57,612 bases of DNA from Ruminococcus sp. UBA3665 (GCA_002373165.1 DFJS01000012.1:6926-64537), one strand, 5' to 3'. Positions 31,082 to 39,741 are shown, counted from the stretch's first letter. The notes: generated from the letters alone by a model not told the origin. Translations and numbers: made by a program.

Positions 31082-31903
31082 TCAGAGAATGATATAATCT
31101 GCCTGCTGATCGAGAGCAGATGCATCCAGATGATACACGGCATCAATGATTCTGTTCCGGAAACTGGCATTGCCTTCATAAGGCAGAAGATGTGCAAGAG
31201 CCGTCTGACCGCAGATGCCCATGGCACAGACAGCAGCAGCGGCAGAAAGCAGAATCTGTTCCGGATTTGCTGTCAGAAAGGCCGCTGTCAGTGCGGAAAG
31301 CTGACATCCGGAGCCTGTAACGGACTGCATCACAGAACAGCCGTTCCGGATGCAAAACGCCTGATTTCCGTCAGTGATAATATCAATTTGTCCCGTCACA
31401 GCGATGACAGTCCCGGCAATTCCGGCAATGGATTTGAGATATTCTGCCATTTCCGGAAGATTTTTTTCTGTGATGACATCCGAACTGACGGCATCCACGC
31501 CGTGAGAACTCGTCTCATGGCAGAACAGAGCTTTGATTTCAGAAAGATTAGCCCGGATGACATCAACCCGGATTTCTTTCAGCAGATTCCGGACAGAATC
31601 CGTTCTGAATCCGGAAGCTCCTGCGCCGACCGGGTCAAGTACAACGGGATGATGCAGTGTATTGGCAGTCATTCCGGATAATTTCATTGCTGAAAGCTTA
31701 TCAGGATTGAGAGTTCCTGTATTCAGCAGAAGTCCGTCACAAAGAGCAGTAATTTCGGCTGATTCGAGAGGGCAGTCTGCCATGATGGGCGAACCGCCGC
31801 AGGCAAGCAGAATATTGGCGCAGTCATTTGCAGTGACATAATTAGTAATACAGTGGATATGCGGCCGCATTTCTCTGACATGATCTAAACAGATTCCAAA
31901 CAT
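31082..31903 (-). CDS. thiM: Hydroxyethylthiazole kinase
   Basis: 273 residues. It phosphorylates the thiazole alcohol for thiamine synthesis by salvage. Signatures: IHCITNYVTANDCANILLACGGSPIMAD at the start, HPVVLDPVGAGASGFR and the ATP/Mg site region SVTGSGCQLSALTAAFL. It starts 6 nt after thiW. Confidence 0.96.
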   Translation of the reverse strand: MFGICLDHVREMRPHIHCITNYVTANDCANILLACGGSPIMADCPLESAEITALCDGLLLNTGTLNPDKLSAMKLSGMTANTLHHPVVLDPVGAGASGFRTDSVRNLLKEIRVDVIRANLSEIKALFCHETSSHGVDAVSSDVITEKNLPEMAEYLKSIAGIAGTVIAVTGQIDIITDGNQAFCIRNGCSVMQSVTGSGCQLSALTAAFLTANPEQILLSAAAAVCAMGICGQTALAHLLPYEGNASFRNRIIDAVYHLDASALDQQADYIIL

Positions 31904-31909
31904 AGCAAA

Positions 31910-32419
31910 TCAGGATTCTTTCTGTAATTTCAGGACGTTTGCTTTTCGCAGGGCTTCGATGATAATTGCCGAAAGAACAGCCCCTCCGGCGGTAGAAATC
32001 AAAAACGGGATGATATAGGCATAGAAGGCAATTTCTCCGGCAGATTTGCCCATAAACAGAATCGCGATGGGATACGCGCACAGACCGCCGAGAATTGCAG
32101 TTCCGAATACTTCGGCAAGATAAGTCAGCCAGGTATTTCCTGTTTTATGGTACACGATGCCGCACAGCAGTGCGCCGAACATACTGCCGGGAAAGGCCAT
32201 CAGGGAACCGAGTCCCAGCAGATTCCGGATCAGACTTGCGGCGAAGGCAACGCCCACGCCGTACCAGGGGCCGAGCAGCACAGCACACAGAATATTGACC
32301 ATATGCTGTACGGGAGCGCATTTGCTGCCGAATACCGGGACGGAAAACATGCTCCCCACAACAGCGACAGCGCAGAGAATGCCTGCTAATACGATTTTTT
32401 TGGTTTTGTTCTGATTCAT
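31910..32419 (-). CDS. thiW: ThiW, thiazole-specific ECF transporter S component
   Basis: 169 residues with about five or six membrane helices. KIVLAGILCAVAVVGSMFSVPVFGSKCAPVQHMVNILCAVLLGPWYGVGVAFAASLIRNLLGLGSLMAFPGSMFGALLCG is typical of ThiW. As an S component it would bind the thiazole precursor and use a shared ECF energising module encoded elsewhere. First gene of the operon, after two regulatory RNA elements. No de novo genes (thiC, thiG, thiS) are in the cluster. Confidence 0.95.
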   Translation of the reverse strand: MNQNKTKKIVLAGILCAVAVVGSMFSVPVFGSKCAPVQHMVNILCAVLLGPWYGVGVAFAASLIRNLLGLGSLMAFPGSMFGALLCGIVYHKTGNTWLTYLAEVFGTAILGGLCAYPIAILFMGKSAGEIAFYAYIIPFLISTAGGAVLSAIIIEALRKANVLKLQKES

Positions 32420-32439
32420 GATAAAAATCTCCTTTTTGA

Positions 32440-32600
32440 AAGTTTTAATAGAGAGAACAGCAGAGTCCGAACAGCGTGCTGTCTCTCAGAATGACAGAAT
32501 AATTCTGCAAAGACAAAAGTCGGTCGAAGCTTACTGGCTTCCTCTCACGCCGGAACACGGCTTCCCTCGCTGTAGACTCAGGCAGAAGACGCTCCTCAGC
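32440..32600 (-). promoter_or_regulatory. Second, incomplete TPP-aptamer-like element before thiW
   Basis: The core at 32514-32571 reads, on the minus strand, GGGAAGCCGTGTTC, CGGCGTGAGAGGAAGC, GCTTCGACCGACTTTTG. It aligns with the first half (P1-P2-P3, with GAGAGGAA and TTCGACC) of the nearby TPP aptamer. The second half with the pyrophosphate-binding CTGATG...GGATAATGCC block is missing; instead follow short hairpins. It lies between the TPP terminator and the thiW ATG. It may be a decayed second aptamer or a variant riboswitch for another thiamine-related ligand. Confidence 0.45.
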
Positions 32601-32629
32601 TGCCCGCTGAATTTCTCCTTTCAAAGAGA

Positions 32630-32665
32630 AACGGAGACATTATGGATGATACAGAATGTCTCCGC
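32630..32665 (-). terminator. TPP riboswitch expression-platform terminator
   Basis: On the minus strand GGAGACATT pairs with AATGTCTCC over a 13-nt loop and GTTTCTCTTT follows. It lies directly after the TPP aptamer. Confidence 0.8.
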
Positions 32666-32687
32666 TATGATTCAGATAAAAAATTCT

Positions 32688-32776
32688 GACTTCCTGCGTC
32701 GGCATTATCCGCATCAGGTTAAAAGGGTCGAAACTGTGCAGTTTCCTCTCAGCCTGAACGAACAAGCTCCCCTGTA
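32688..32776 (-). promoter_or_regulatory. TPP (THI-box) riboswitch
   Basis: All hallmark segments are present on the minus strand: ACAGGGGAGCTTG, GGCTGAGAGGAAACTG, TTTCGACCCTTTTAACCTGA, TGCGGATAATGCC and GACGCAGGAAG. Thiamine pyrophosphate binding in this class favours the downstream terminator, so the thi genes are on when TPP is scarce. Confidence 0.97.
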
Positions 32777-32842
32777 CAGATAAACAGGATAGCATATTTT
32801 TGTGAATATCATGTGAAAGTTCTGTGTTTGATATGTGATATC

Positions 32843-34189
32843 TCAGAATCCTAATACTTTTTTCCGCAGCGGCAAATTAGCACAGAGTGCGAAAAAGCGT
32901 TTGAGTTTTTTCTGATGCTGTACGGAGTCTGAAACGGGTGTTTCATACAGCATATCATGAAAAATATGCCATAGTGCCTGGAATTGAGTATCATAGAGAA
33001 AATCCGCAGTTTCAGAGAGAAAATCTTCAAACACCCATAAATGCGGATAATTTTTTTCAGCATAATCAAGCATCTGGATTATCTGCCGCAGGGAATAAGC
33101 TTCCGGCGGTTTTCGGGAATATCTGGAAACTTGTTTCCGGAGTTGTGAAAACCAGTCCTGCATTGTTTCAGAAAAAGAAAATGCATGATCTTCCGACCAG
33201 AGAATCAGCAGATCATCTGCCGGAAGATTCAGAAACTGCTGTGTGCTGACGGGTGTTTCAGGCTGAAACCAATTCCGGTATTTCCGGAAAGAAGGCTTGA
33301 TTCTGTGCCAGATAGTCCAGAAATCCAGATGATATGCTTCTGCAATCACGGCAAGCGGAAACGCAGGCGATTCTATACAAAGCACATATCCGACAAGAAA
33401 AATAAAATCCTGAAAGCCGGTTATTTTTTCGGCTTCTGCCGCGCTGCTGATCTGGTGCGTATCATAGCATTCAGAAATGACCCGGAGCAGGAGTTCAGCC
33501 TGTTTTTCCTCCGGGAGCGGGCACTGTTCCCGAAATGCCTGAAAAGTCTCTGAAAAACAATAGAAAAAGCAGAAATCTCGGTCACTTTCACAGTCAGAAA
33601 GAGGTCTTTCCTGCAAGGCGGCATCCACGCCGCACAGTACGGCATAATTGGCAAAGAATCCGGGATTGCTGTGACTATGCGTCCGGAGGAAATCTTTCTG
33701 TTCGGCATCTAAGGAAACATCATGTGCATAGTCCAGCACATCCAGCATAGTGGGGCGCAGATACTGCTGATACTGCTCCTGAAAGAGATCATTCAGCCAG
33801 CCGAGATATTCCGGATTTTTTAAAACTTCCCCTTCATACAGCGGCACACTGGGAGTTTTCGAGCACATGCTTTCCAGAAGATAAGCGGCATAAACAACAT
33901 GGGAAAAAAGGCCGCCGCCGACTTTATTGCTGTAAATAAACTGATCTTCCAGATCGAGTCCGGCATTTTCAAAGAGAGTATCTTCAAAATAGCTGTAGAA
34001 GAAATCGAGTCTTTTCATTTCCGGCTTCAGTCTGACAGGTCTGAGTGTATGGATTTTGATATTGAATATAAACACAAATCCTGTCTGCATCATACCGCCC
34101 TGCCGGAACAGAAGCTCCTGTTTCTGAGGATAATCCTGTGTCAGGCTGCCGGTATCCAGATAGCCGTAAGTACTGATATAAGCCCCCAT
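32843..34189 (-). CDS. Hypothetical protein, 448 aa
   Basis: I do not recognise the family with certainty; DUF6179-like proteins of clostridia have similar length. I chose the ATG at 34189 (MGAYISTYGYLDTGSL) since GGAGG lies 8 nt upstream, rather than the GTG nine bases earlier. The protein is soluble and mostly helical, with many aromatic residues (DFFYSYFEDTLFENAGLDLEDQF, FLRTHSHSNPGFFANYAVLCG). No catalytic motif is evident. It is divergent from the TrmH-like gene. Confidence 0.65.
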   Translation of the reverse strand: MGAYISTYGYLDTGSLTQDYPQKQELLFRQGGMMQTGFVFIFNIKIHTLRPVRLKPEMKRLDFFYSYFEDTLFENAGLDLEDQFIYSNKVGGGLFSHVVYAAYLLESMCSKTPSVPLYEGEVLKNPEYLGWLNDLFQEQYQQYLRPTMLDVLDYAHDVSLDAEQKDFLRTHSHSNPGFFANYAVLCGVDAALQERPLSDCESDRDFCFFYCFSETFQAFREQCPLPEEKQAELLLRVISECYDTHQISSAAEAEKITGFQDFIFLVGYVLCIESPAFPLAVIAEAYHLDFWTIWHRIKPSFRKYRNWFQPETPVSTQQFLNLPADDLLILWSEDHAFSFSETMQDWFSQLRKQVSRYSRKPPEAYSLRQIIQMLDYAEKNYPHLWVFEDFLSETADFLYDTQFQALWHIFHDMLYETPVSDSVQHQKKLKRFFALCANLPLRKKVLGF

Positions 34190-34215
34190 GTCGAACACCT
34201 CCGTAAAAAAATCTA

Positions 34216-34244
34216 TTTACTTTTACAAAAAATTATGCTATAAT
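34216..34244 (+). promoter_or_regulatory. Promoter of the TrmH-like gene
   Basis: TTTACT, 17 bp, TATAAT with an extended TATGC; about 30 nt leader. Confidence 0.8.
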
Positions 34245-34277
34245 ATAGCAGAAGAAACTTACAAGGAGAAAACTCAC

Positions 34278-35087
34278 ATGATTCTGGAAATTGATAATTT
34301 ATCTGCAAAAGAATTGCAGCCTTTTTTATGTACAAACGAAAACCAGCTGTTCCACTGGAACGAACCCGAACAGGGAATTTTTATCGCAGAAAGCCCGAAG
34401 GTCATCCGCCGTGCTCTGGATGCAGGCTACAAACCGATTTCGCTGTTATGCGAGAGAAAATACATCACAGGACAGGCCGCGGATATCATTGCACGGATCG
34501 GCGGACTTCCTGTATATACGGCAGATTCTGATCTTCTGACGGAAATCACTGGATTCCGCCTGACACAGGGCGTTCTGTGTGCCATGCGCCGGCATGAACA
34601 GAAGCCGGCAGAAGAGCTTCTTTCCTCTGCGGAAAGAATTGCAGTTCTGGAAGATATCATGAATCAGACCAACGTCGGAGCAATTTTCCGGTCAGCGGCG
34701 GCATTGGGAATGGATGCAGTTTTACTGACACTGGGATGCAGTGACCCGTTATACCGGCGTTCGGTACGGGTCAGTATGGGGACAGTATTTCAGATTCCGT
34801 GGGCATATCTGGAGCAGAACAGTCCGGACTATATTGATTTTTTAAAACAGAACGGCTTTCACACAGCGGCAATGGCACTGCGGAACGATACATTAAGCAT
34901 TGATGATGCCGTTCTGCGTTCTGTGCCGAAGCTTGCAGTAATTCTTGGCACGGAAGGCGAAGGCCTGAAGGAAGCAACCATTCAGGCCTGTGATGATACT
35001 GTCAAAATCCCGATGTTTCACGGCGTAGACTCTCTGAACGTGGCCGCGGCGAGTGCAGTAGCCTTCTGGGAACTGCGCAAAAGATGA
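34278..35087 (+). CDS. SpoU/TrmH-family RNA 2'-O-methyltransferase
   Basis: 269 residues from the ATG at 34278, with AAGGAG upstream. The N-terminal half is a substrate-binding domain (FIAESPKVIRRALDAGYKPISLLCER). The C-terminal SPOUT domain has the three SpoU motifs: LEDIMNQTNVGAIFRSAAALGMDAVLL, LAVILGTEGEGL and IPMFHGVDSLNVAAASAVAFWEL with the trefoil knot. It methylates ribose in tRNA or 23S rRNA; exact target unknown. It converges with the HAD gene with only three bases between stops. Confidence 0.93.
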   Translation: MILEIDNLSAKELQPFLCTNENQLFHWNEPEQGIFIAESPKVIRRALDAGYKPISLLCERKYITGQAADIIARIGGLPVYTADSDLLTEITGFRLTQGVLCAMRRHEQKPAEELLSSAERIAVLEDIMNQTNVGAIFRSAAALGMDAVLLTLGCSDPLYRRSVRVSMGTVFQIPWAYLEQNSPDYIDFLKQNGFHTAAMALRNDTLSIDDAVLRSVPKLAVILGTEGEGLKEATIQACDDTVKIPMFHGVDSLNVAAASAVAFWELRKR

Positions 35088-35090
35088 AAA

Positions 35091-35669
35091 TTAATCAAAC
35101 TGATTCAGAATTTTAACAGCCTTTTCGGCATGGAATGGCTTAAGTCCGTACTGATACCGGAAAGAACCGGAGGCTTCAATGCCGACAGGCGCCTTTGTCT
35201 GCACCCAGAACGCCCGGAGCCACTGCCAGTTGAAGTCATCATCATCAAGAATGACAAAACTCCGGACATCTGCTCTGTCAAGAAGCCATCTTCTGATTTC
35301 GAGGGGTCTTCCGTTTTCGCCGAGAGTGCTGTAAGGCGTAAACCCGGCAATTTCGAGATGATAATCCGCCAGCATTTTCTGGAAGAAGGTCAGGCTTTTG
35401 CTTTCATGGCCGGAAAGATACTCTGTCAGATGATTTTCCTCCAAAAATTCCGGATAACCGAACCGCCAGGAAGAGGACAGAATAATTTCCGCGCCGGATG
35501 CATCTATAATTTGTTTCAGGCATTTCACGCATTCTTCCTGAATGATATTTTCCCCGCTGTAGTCATGCATCACGCCGTCGACATCCAGAAAAATAATTTT
35601 AGAATTTTTTTGTCTTGCATACTCTCTGGTGCTTTTGTCGAGCAAATCGGAATTGAGATAGTCTTTCAT
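35091..35669 (-). CDS. HAD-superfamily protein of the Swiss Army Knife RNA repair-like group (paralogue 1)
   Basis: 192 residues. HAD motif I is KIIFLDVDGVMHDY with both Asp residues, motif II is ILSSSWRFG, and the acidic motif FVILDDDDFNW follows. This compact version resembles the HAD domain of Swiss Army Knife RNA repair proteins (PF18143 in known classification). That relation is from memory of the motif pattern. It is about 50 percent similar by eye to the neighbouring gene. Substrate unknown. Confidence 0.75.
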   Translation of the reverse strand: MKDYLNSDLLDKSTREYARQKNSKIIFLDVDGVMHDYSGENIIQEECVKCLKQIIDASGAEIILSSSWRFGYPEFLEENHLTEYLSGHESKSLTFFQKMLADYHLEIAGFTPYSTLGENGRPLEIRRWLLDRADVRSFVILDDDDFNWQWLRAFWVQTKAPVGIEASGSFRYQYGLKPFHAEKAVKILNQFD

Positions 35670-35696
35670 AGAAAAATCACACTGCTTTCTGTAAAA

Positions 35697-36260
35697 TTAA
35701 TCAAACTGATTCAAAATATGGATTGCCTGCCGGACATGATGATCTTCCAGTCCGTAAAGATACTGCGGACTTTCATCATCTGTCAGGATTGTTTTTCTTG
35801 TCTGCACGACAAAATTACTCATCCACCGCCAGTTGAAGTCGTCATCGTCCAGAATCACAAAACTGCGCACATCGATTTTATCCAGAAGCCATGCACGGAT
35901 TTCCAGCGGACGGGAATCGGCTCCATAGCCGATGTAAGGCGTAAAACTGCGGATATGCAAATCATACTGGTTCAGATAATTCTGCAGCATGATCAGGCTG
36001 GGATTATCGCTCTGATACTGATGAAAGCAAAAATCCTGATAAGCATACCGCCATGACGATGACATTACAATTTCAGCTCCTGTAGCATCTACAATACTGC
36101 GGACGCGTCTGACACGTTCGGGGTCAATAATCTGTCCTGTCTGATATTCTATACCGTAATCATGAAGAACGCCGTCTACATCGAGAAAAATAATTTTTTC
36201 ATACGTCTGCCCCTGATAATTGACAGTATTTTCCAGCTGCGGAATATCAAGATACTGCAT
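35697..36260 (-). CDS. HAD-superfamily protein (paralogue 2)
   Basis: 187 residues with the same build: KIIFLDVDGVLHDYGIEYQTG, IVMSSSWRYAYQDF and FVILDDDDFNWRW. The two genes lie 27 nt apart on the same strand, sharing the promoter at 36306-36334, and are products of a tandem duplication. The endings AVKILNQFD and AIHILNQFD are almost the same. Confidence 0.75.
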   Translation of the reverse strand: MQYLDIPQLENTVNYQGQTYEKIIFLDVDGVLHDYGIEYQTGQIIDPERVRRVRSIVDATGAEIVMSSSWRYAYQDFCFHQYQSDNPSLIMLQNYLNQYDLHIRSFTPYIGYGADSRPLEIRAWLLDKIDVRSFVILDDDDFNWRWMSNFVVQTRKTILTDDESPQYLYGLEDHHVRQAIHILNQFD

Positions 36261-36305
36261 AGTTCATACACCTGTTTCTGAAATAGATTTTATATATCTT
36301 ATTTT

Positions 36306-36334
36306 ATTATAGCATAAAAAGCCGGATTCTGCAA
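36306..36334 (-). promoter_or_regulatory. Promoter of the HAD gene pair
   Basis: Minus strand TTGCAG, 17 bp, TATAAT with TATGC before the -10. It is back to back with the glpK promoter. Confidence 0.8.
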
Positions 36335-36350
36335 GCAGGAAATCCTGTAA

Positions 36351-36379
36351 TTGACAATTTTTATGCAATATGGTATAAT
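36351..36379 (+). promoter_or_regulatory. Promoter of glpK
   Basis: TTGACA, 17 bp, TATAAT, both boxes at consensus; about 35 nt leader. No catabolite-response element is evident. Confidence 0.88.
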
Positions 36380-36421
36380 AAGAAAAATTATCCTGTTTTG
36401 CTCTGGAAAGGACGGAAATCT

Positions 36422-37909
36422 ATGAAACATCATTATATTTTATCACTGGATCAGGGAACAACTTCCTCACGGGCGGTTTTATTTGACAGGCAGGGAAAGA
36501 AATTATTCTCTTCGCAGTATGAATTTCCGCAGATTTTCCCGAAATCCGGCTGGGTGGAACATAATCCGGAAGAAATTCTGCAAACACAGCTGCAAGCCGC
36601 CAGAGACTGTATTCAATGGCTGGAAGCAAACGGCGGAACTGCCGGCGAAATTGCTTCTGTCGGAATTGCCAATCAGCGGGAAACTACTATTCTGTGGAAT
36701 CGATATACCGGAAAACCCGTTTATCCTGCCATTGTCTGGCAGTGCCGCCGGACAGCGGATTTCTGCGAATCTCTCAAAAAACAGAATCTGACGGCTTTGT
36801 TCCGCGAAAAAACCGGGCTGCTGATTGATGCTTATTTTTCGGCAACTAAAATCAAATGGATTCTGGACCATGTTCCGGATGCCCGGAAACAGGCCGAAAA
36901 CGGAGAACTTTTATTCGGAACTGTAGACAGCTGGCTGATCTGGAATCTGACAGGAAGAAAAGTCCATGCAACGGATGTGACAAACGCCTCCCGGACAATG
37001 CTGTTTCATATTCATGATTTGAAATGGGATGCCGAAATTCTGGATTTGCTGAACATTCCGGAACAGATTCTGCCGGAAGTTCGGAACAGTTCGGACAATT
37101 TCGGCAGAACGGAAAAATCCCTGTTCGGCGCAGAAATTCCCATCTGCGGCTGTACCGGAGATCAGCAGGCGGCCTTGTTCGGACAGAGATGCTTTCAGAA
37201 AGGCGATGTCAAAAACACCTACGGAACCGGCGGTTTTCTCCTGATGAATACCGGAAGCAAAGGCATTTCCAGTCAGCACGGCCTGCTGACAACTATCGCA
37301 TGGGGAATAGAAAATCAGATTTGCTATGCACTGGAAGGTTCTGTTTTTGTTTCCGGAGCAGTGATCAAATGGCTCCGGGATGAACTCGGAATCATTCAGA
37401 CAGCCGGAGAAACGGCAGAAATTGCACAGAGCATTCCGGATAACGGTGGCGTATATTTTGTTCCGGCCTTTGTGGGACTGGGCACACCTTACTGGAACAG
37501 TCAGGCCAGAGGACTGCTCTGCGGCCTGACCAGAGGCACAGGAAAAGCCCATATCATCCGGGCCGCACTGGAGGCAGTCGCCTATCAGACAGCCGATGTG
37601 ATCCGGGCAATGGAACAGGATACCGGTTCTCTGGGACGAATCAAAGCAGACGGCGGAGCTTCTCAGAATGATTTTCTGATGCAGTTTCAGGCCGATATTC
37701 TGGACAAGAACATCATCCGACCGGATAATGTAGAATCCACTGCTCTGGGAGCTGCATTTTTTGCCGGACTGCATTCCGGAATGTGGCAGAATCCGGCCGA
37801 TCTGGAACAAATGCCGCAAGCTTTCACAGAATTTGTTCCGGCCATGCCGGCCGAACAGAGAACTCAGCTTCTTTCCGGCTGGAAAACGGCTGTAAACCGC
37901 ACATTCTGA
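36422..37909 (+). CDS. glpK: Glycerol kinase
   Basis: 495 residues from the ATG at 36422, preceded by AAAGGACGG. It phosphorylates glycerol to sn-glycerol 3-phosphate. Signatures: LSLDQGTTSSRAVLFD at the N-terminus, GIANQRETTILWNRYTGKPVYPAIVWQCRRT, GCTGDQQAALFGQ, NTYGTGGFLLMNTG and GLGTPYWNSQARGLLCGLTRGT, with KADGGASQNDFLMQFQAD near the end. No glpF or glpD is adjacent. Confidence 0.97.
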   Translation: MKHHYILSLDQGTTSSRAVLFDRQGKKLFSSQYEFPQIFPKSGWVEHNPEEILQTQLQAARDCIQWLEANGGTAGEIASVGIANQRETTILWNRYTGKPVYPAIVWQCRRTADFCESLKKQNLTALFREKTGLLIDAYFSATKIKWILDHVPDARKQAENGELLFGTVDSWLIWNLTGRKVHATDVTNASRTMLFHIHDLKWDAEILDLLNIPEQILPEVRNSSDNFGRTEKSLFGAEIPICGCTGDQQAALFGQRCFQKGDVKNTYGTGGFLLMNTGSKGISSQHGLLTTIAWGIENQICYALEGSVFVSGAVIKWLRDELGIIQTAGETAEIAQSIPDNGGVYFVPAFVGLGTPYWNSQARGLLCGLTRGTGKAHIIRAALEAVAYQTADVIRAMEQDTGSLGRIKADGGASQNDFLMQFQADILDKNIIRPDNVESTALGAAFFAGLHSGMWQNPADLEQMPQAFTEFVPAMPAEQRTQLLSGWKTAVNRTF

Positions 37910-37917
37910 ATCAATCA

Positions 37918-37946
37918 GCACAATCCTGAACGTCAGGATTGTGCTA
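37918..37946. terminator. Bidirectional terminator between glpK and the sortase gene
   Basis: A 12-bp stem GCACAATCCTGA/TCAGGATTGTGC with a short loop and T-tract on the plus side. It overlaps the sortase stop codon. Confidence 0.85.
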
Positions 37947-38771
37947 TTTTATGATTCCGATCAGAACTCCCCTGGCCTTTTCGTTCTCAAACGTACAGGT
38001 AGATAATAAAATCAGATGCTGTTGTATCAGATTCTGATCTATAAAATATTCCGATGTATTTTTTAAAAAATTAATATATTCTTTCTGTTCCTGTTCTGTG
38101 ACGAATACGGTATGATACAGTGCCGAATCACCGGGAACTAATGCAAATGCGATAAAATCCAGTTCATGTACCGCATCCGGAAGAATCAGATAGCCGGACG
38201 GATGACTTTCCAGAAAAGATTTTTCCCGATAATTCGCAATTTCTGCAAACATTTCATAATTTTCTATATTATGGGCATAAATAATTGATGTAAAACCGGA
38301 AAAATCACTGCTGCACCGATAATCCAGAAACGGCGTACCCAGGCCGTTTTCCTTGCCGTCGATGCCCCTTGTCAGATAAAATTGATTATCATTTTCTTTC
38401 TGTACTACAGGATAATCAATTTTTGTTCCGGGGATGGAAAGCCAGCCAATGACATCCTCATTCAGCGAAACACTGACTTCCAGAAGATTTTCCGGCTCTG
38501 ACGAGTTTTCCACAGTTTCAACAGTTTCCACAGATATCCCATCGGAACTTTCCACAGTTTCCACAGCATATTCCGTGACATCGGGCGAACTTTCCACAAT
38601 TTCATCAGGCAATATGACAGAAGGTTTTATTTTCCGGAACACTTCTTTCTGAAGCTGCAAATTTTCTTCCAGCTGTTTTTCCGGGAGCACTTCTTCAAGA
38701 TAATAACGGTACGCCGCATACACTCCAAACAGGAATACGGCGCACATGATAAAAATCAAAAATTTTTTCAT
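37944..38771 (-). CDS. Class B-like sortase
   Basis: 275 residues from the ATG at 38771, which overlaps the stop of the upstream gene (ATGA). One N-terminal membrane helix (MKKFLIFIMCAVFLFGVYAAYRYY), then a long linker with acidic repeats (VETVESSDGISVETVETVENSSE) that should span the wall. The catalytic domain starts at VIGWLSIPGTKIDYPVV. The catalytic residues are His in SIIYAHNIEN, Cys in LLSTCTFE and Arg in EKARGVLIG. The layout fits class B sortases, which attach proteins to the wall or to pili. The probable substrate is the product of the overlapping upstream gene. Confidence 0.92.
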   Translation of the reverse strand: MKKFLIFIMCAVFLFGVYAAYRYYLEEVLPEKQLEENLQLQKEVFRKIKPSVILPDEIVESSPDVTEYAVETVESSDGISVETVETVENSSEPENLLEVSVSLNEDVIGWLSIPGTKIDYPVVQKENDNQFYLTRGIDGKENGLGTPFLDYRCSSDFSGFTSIIYAHNIENYEMFAEIANYREKSFLESHPSGYLILPDAVHELDFIAFALVPGDSALYHTVFVTEQEQKEYINFLKNTSEYFIDQNLIQQHLILLSTCTFENEKARGVLIGIIK

Positions 38772-39523
38772 TGTTTTTTCTTCTGTTTTTTCTTTTTCAG
38801 CATCAGGAAAAATGCCATGATGCATACCATCAGGAAAGCGATTAAAATACAAATCAGCCAAAAGCTGTTTTTTGCCGATAACAGGCCTGTATAAGGCGGT
38901 TCAAACTCTTCATCTACGGCAGCATAAAAAATCCATTTGAATTCAATTTCGCCTTCTACATACCAGTCGCCGTCCCGGTCCCGTACCATGACAATATCCT
39001 TTTGTGAAACGATTTTCCTGCCGTTATCAATAAAATAAGGATCTTCCTCAGAACCTTCCCAGGTAATGGAACAGGTGAGTTTATGACTGTCCCCCGGAAG
39101 ATAATTTCCAAGATCATAAACTTCCTGTGTCAGATCGATATTGCCGATACCACTGACATTTCCGTGATAAAACTGTACATTGTCCAGCCAGAACCGGCAG
39201 GAGCATTCTTTTTCCAGGTCGATTTCTCCGTTTTTAAACAGCGGCTCTACATAAAAATAGATATGATAGGCTTTATCTTCGCGGAGATTCATCAGCTGAA
39301 TTTCTTTCGTATAAGTAACGCCGTACTGCATATCCTCAACCTGAAAGAAATACTCGCCGCTTTCGCTGTTGACATGCTGCCCGTCGTTATCCATAGCAGT
39401 CAGATCAGAAGGGAGGCCTTTTACGGCACCGTCAGGAAGTTTTACATCGGCATAAGCAGGAAGCGGAGAAAACAAGAGAAAAAAACCGCTGCAAAGAGCA
39501 GCAAGCAATGCCTTGACTCTCAT
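38768..39523 (-). CDS. Secreted protein with PPYTG-type sorting signal
   Basis: 251 residues. The signal peptide MRVKALLAALCSGFFLLFSPLPAYA ends in AYA-DV. A beta-rich domain (YGVTYTKEIQLMNLREDKAYHIYFYVEPLF...GNYLPGDSHKLTCSITWEG) resembles the middle of the TasA-like proteins nearby. The C-terminus is a cell-wall sorting signal in build: EPPYTG near residue 209, about 20 hydrophobic residues and a lysine-rich tail. The motif departs from LPXTG in its first position. It precedes and overlaps the sortase, so it is the likely dedicated substrate, maybe a base or anchor for the structure made by the next operon. Confidence 0.8.
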   Translation of the reverse strand: MRVKALLAALCSGFFLLFSPLPAYADVKLPDGAVKGLPSDLTAMDNDGQHVNSESGEYFFQVEDMQYGVTYTKEIQLMNLREDKAYHIYFYVEPLFKNGEIDLEKECSCRFWLDNVQFYHGNVSGIGNIDLTQEVYDLGNYLPGDSHKLTCSITWEGSEEDPYFIDNGRKIVSQKDIVMVRDRDGDWYVEGEIEFKWIFYAAVDEEFEPPYTGLLSAKNSFWLICILIAFLMVCIMAFFLMLKKKKQKKKQ

Positions 39524-39584
39524 TAGTGGTTTCCTCCTTTGTACATTATTTTTATTTATACTTCATAAAGCTTCTTCTGTTGTA

Positions 39585-39613
39585 ATTATATCATATTTAA
39601 CAGAAACTGTCAA
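39585..39613 (-). promoter_or_regulatory. Promoter of the sortase/substrate pair
   Basis: Minus strand TTGACA, 17 bp, TATAAT; about 60 nt leader. It sits just downstream of the terminator of the sipW operon. Confidence 0.85.
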
Positions 39614-39661
39614 GAGCTTTCCTGAAAATTTACAGACAGCATTTACGAACGCGGCAACAGC

Positions 39662-39700
39662 AAAAAACAGCGGCAGAGGGGGTCTGAATTCCTCTGCTGC
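39662..39700 (-). terminator. Terminator of the sipW-adhesin-TasA-like operon
   Basis: On the minus strand GCAGCAGAGG pairs with CCTCTGCCGC and six T follow. It comes about 40 nt after the last TasA-like gene. Confidence 0.85.
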
Positions 39701-39741
39701 TTTATTTGTGTATCTTTCAGCTAAATTCTGGATAAGGATGA

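Noticed and set aside
32514..32571. Cobalamin riboswitch
   Set aside because: GGGAAGCC and GCCAGT recall B12 boxes, but the element is too short, lacks the GCCACTG context, and aligns better with the neighbouring TPP aptamer; the genes are for thiamine.
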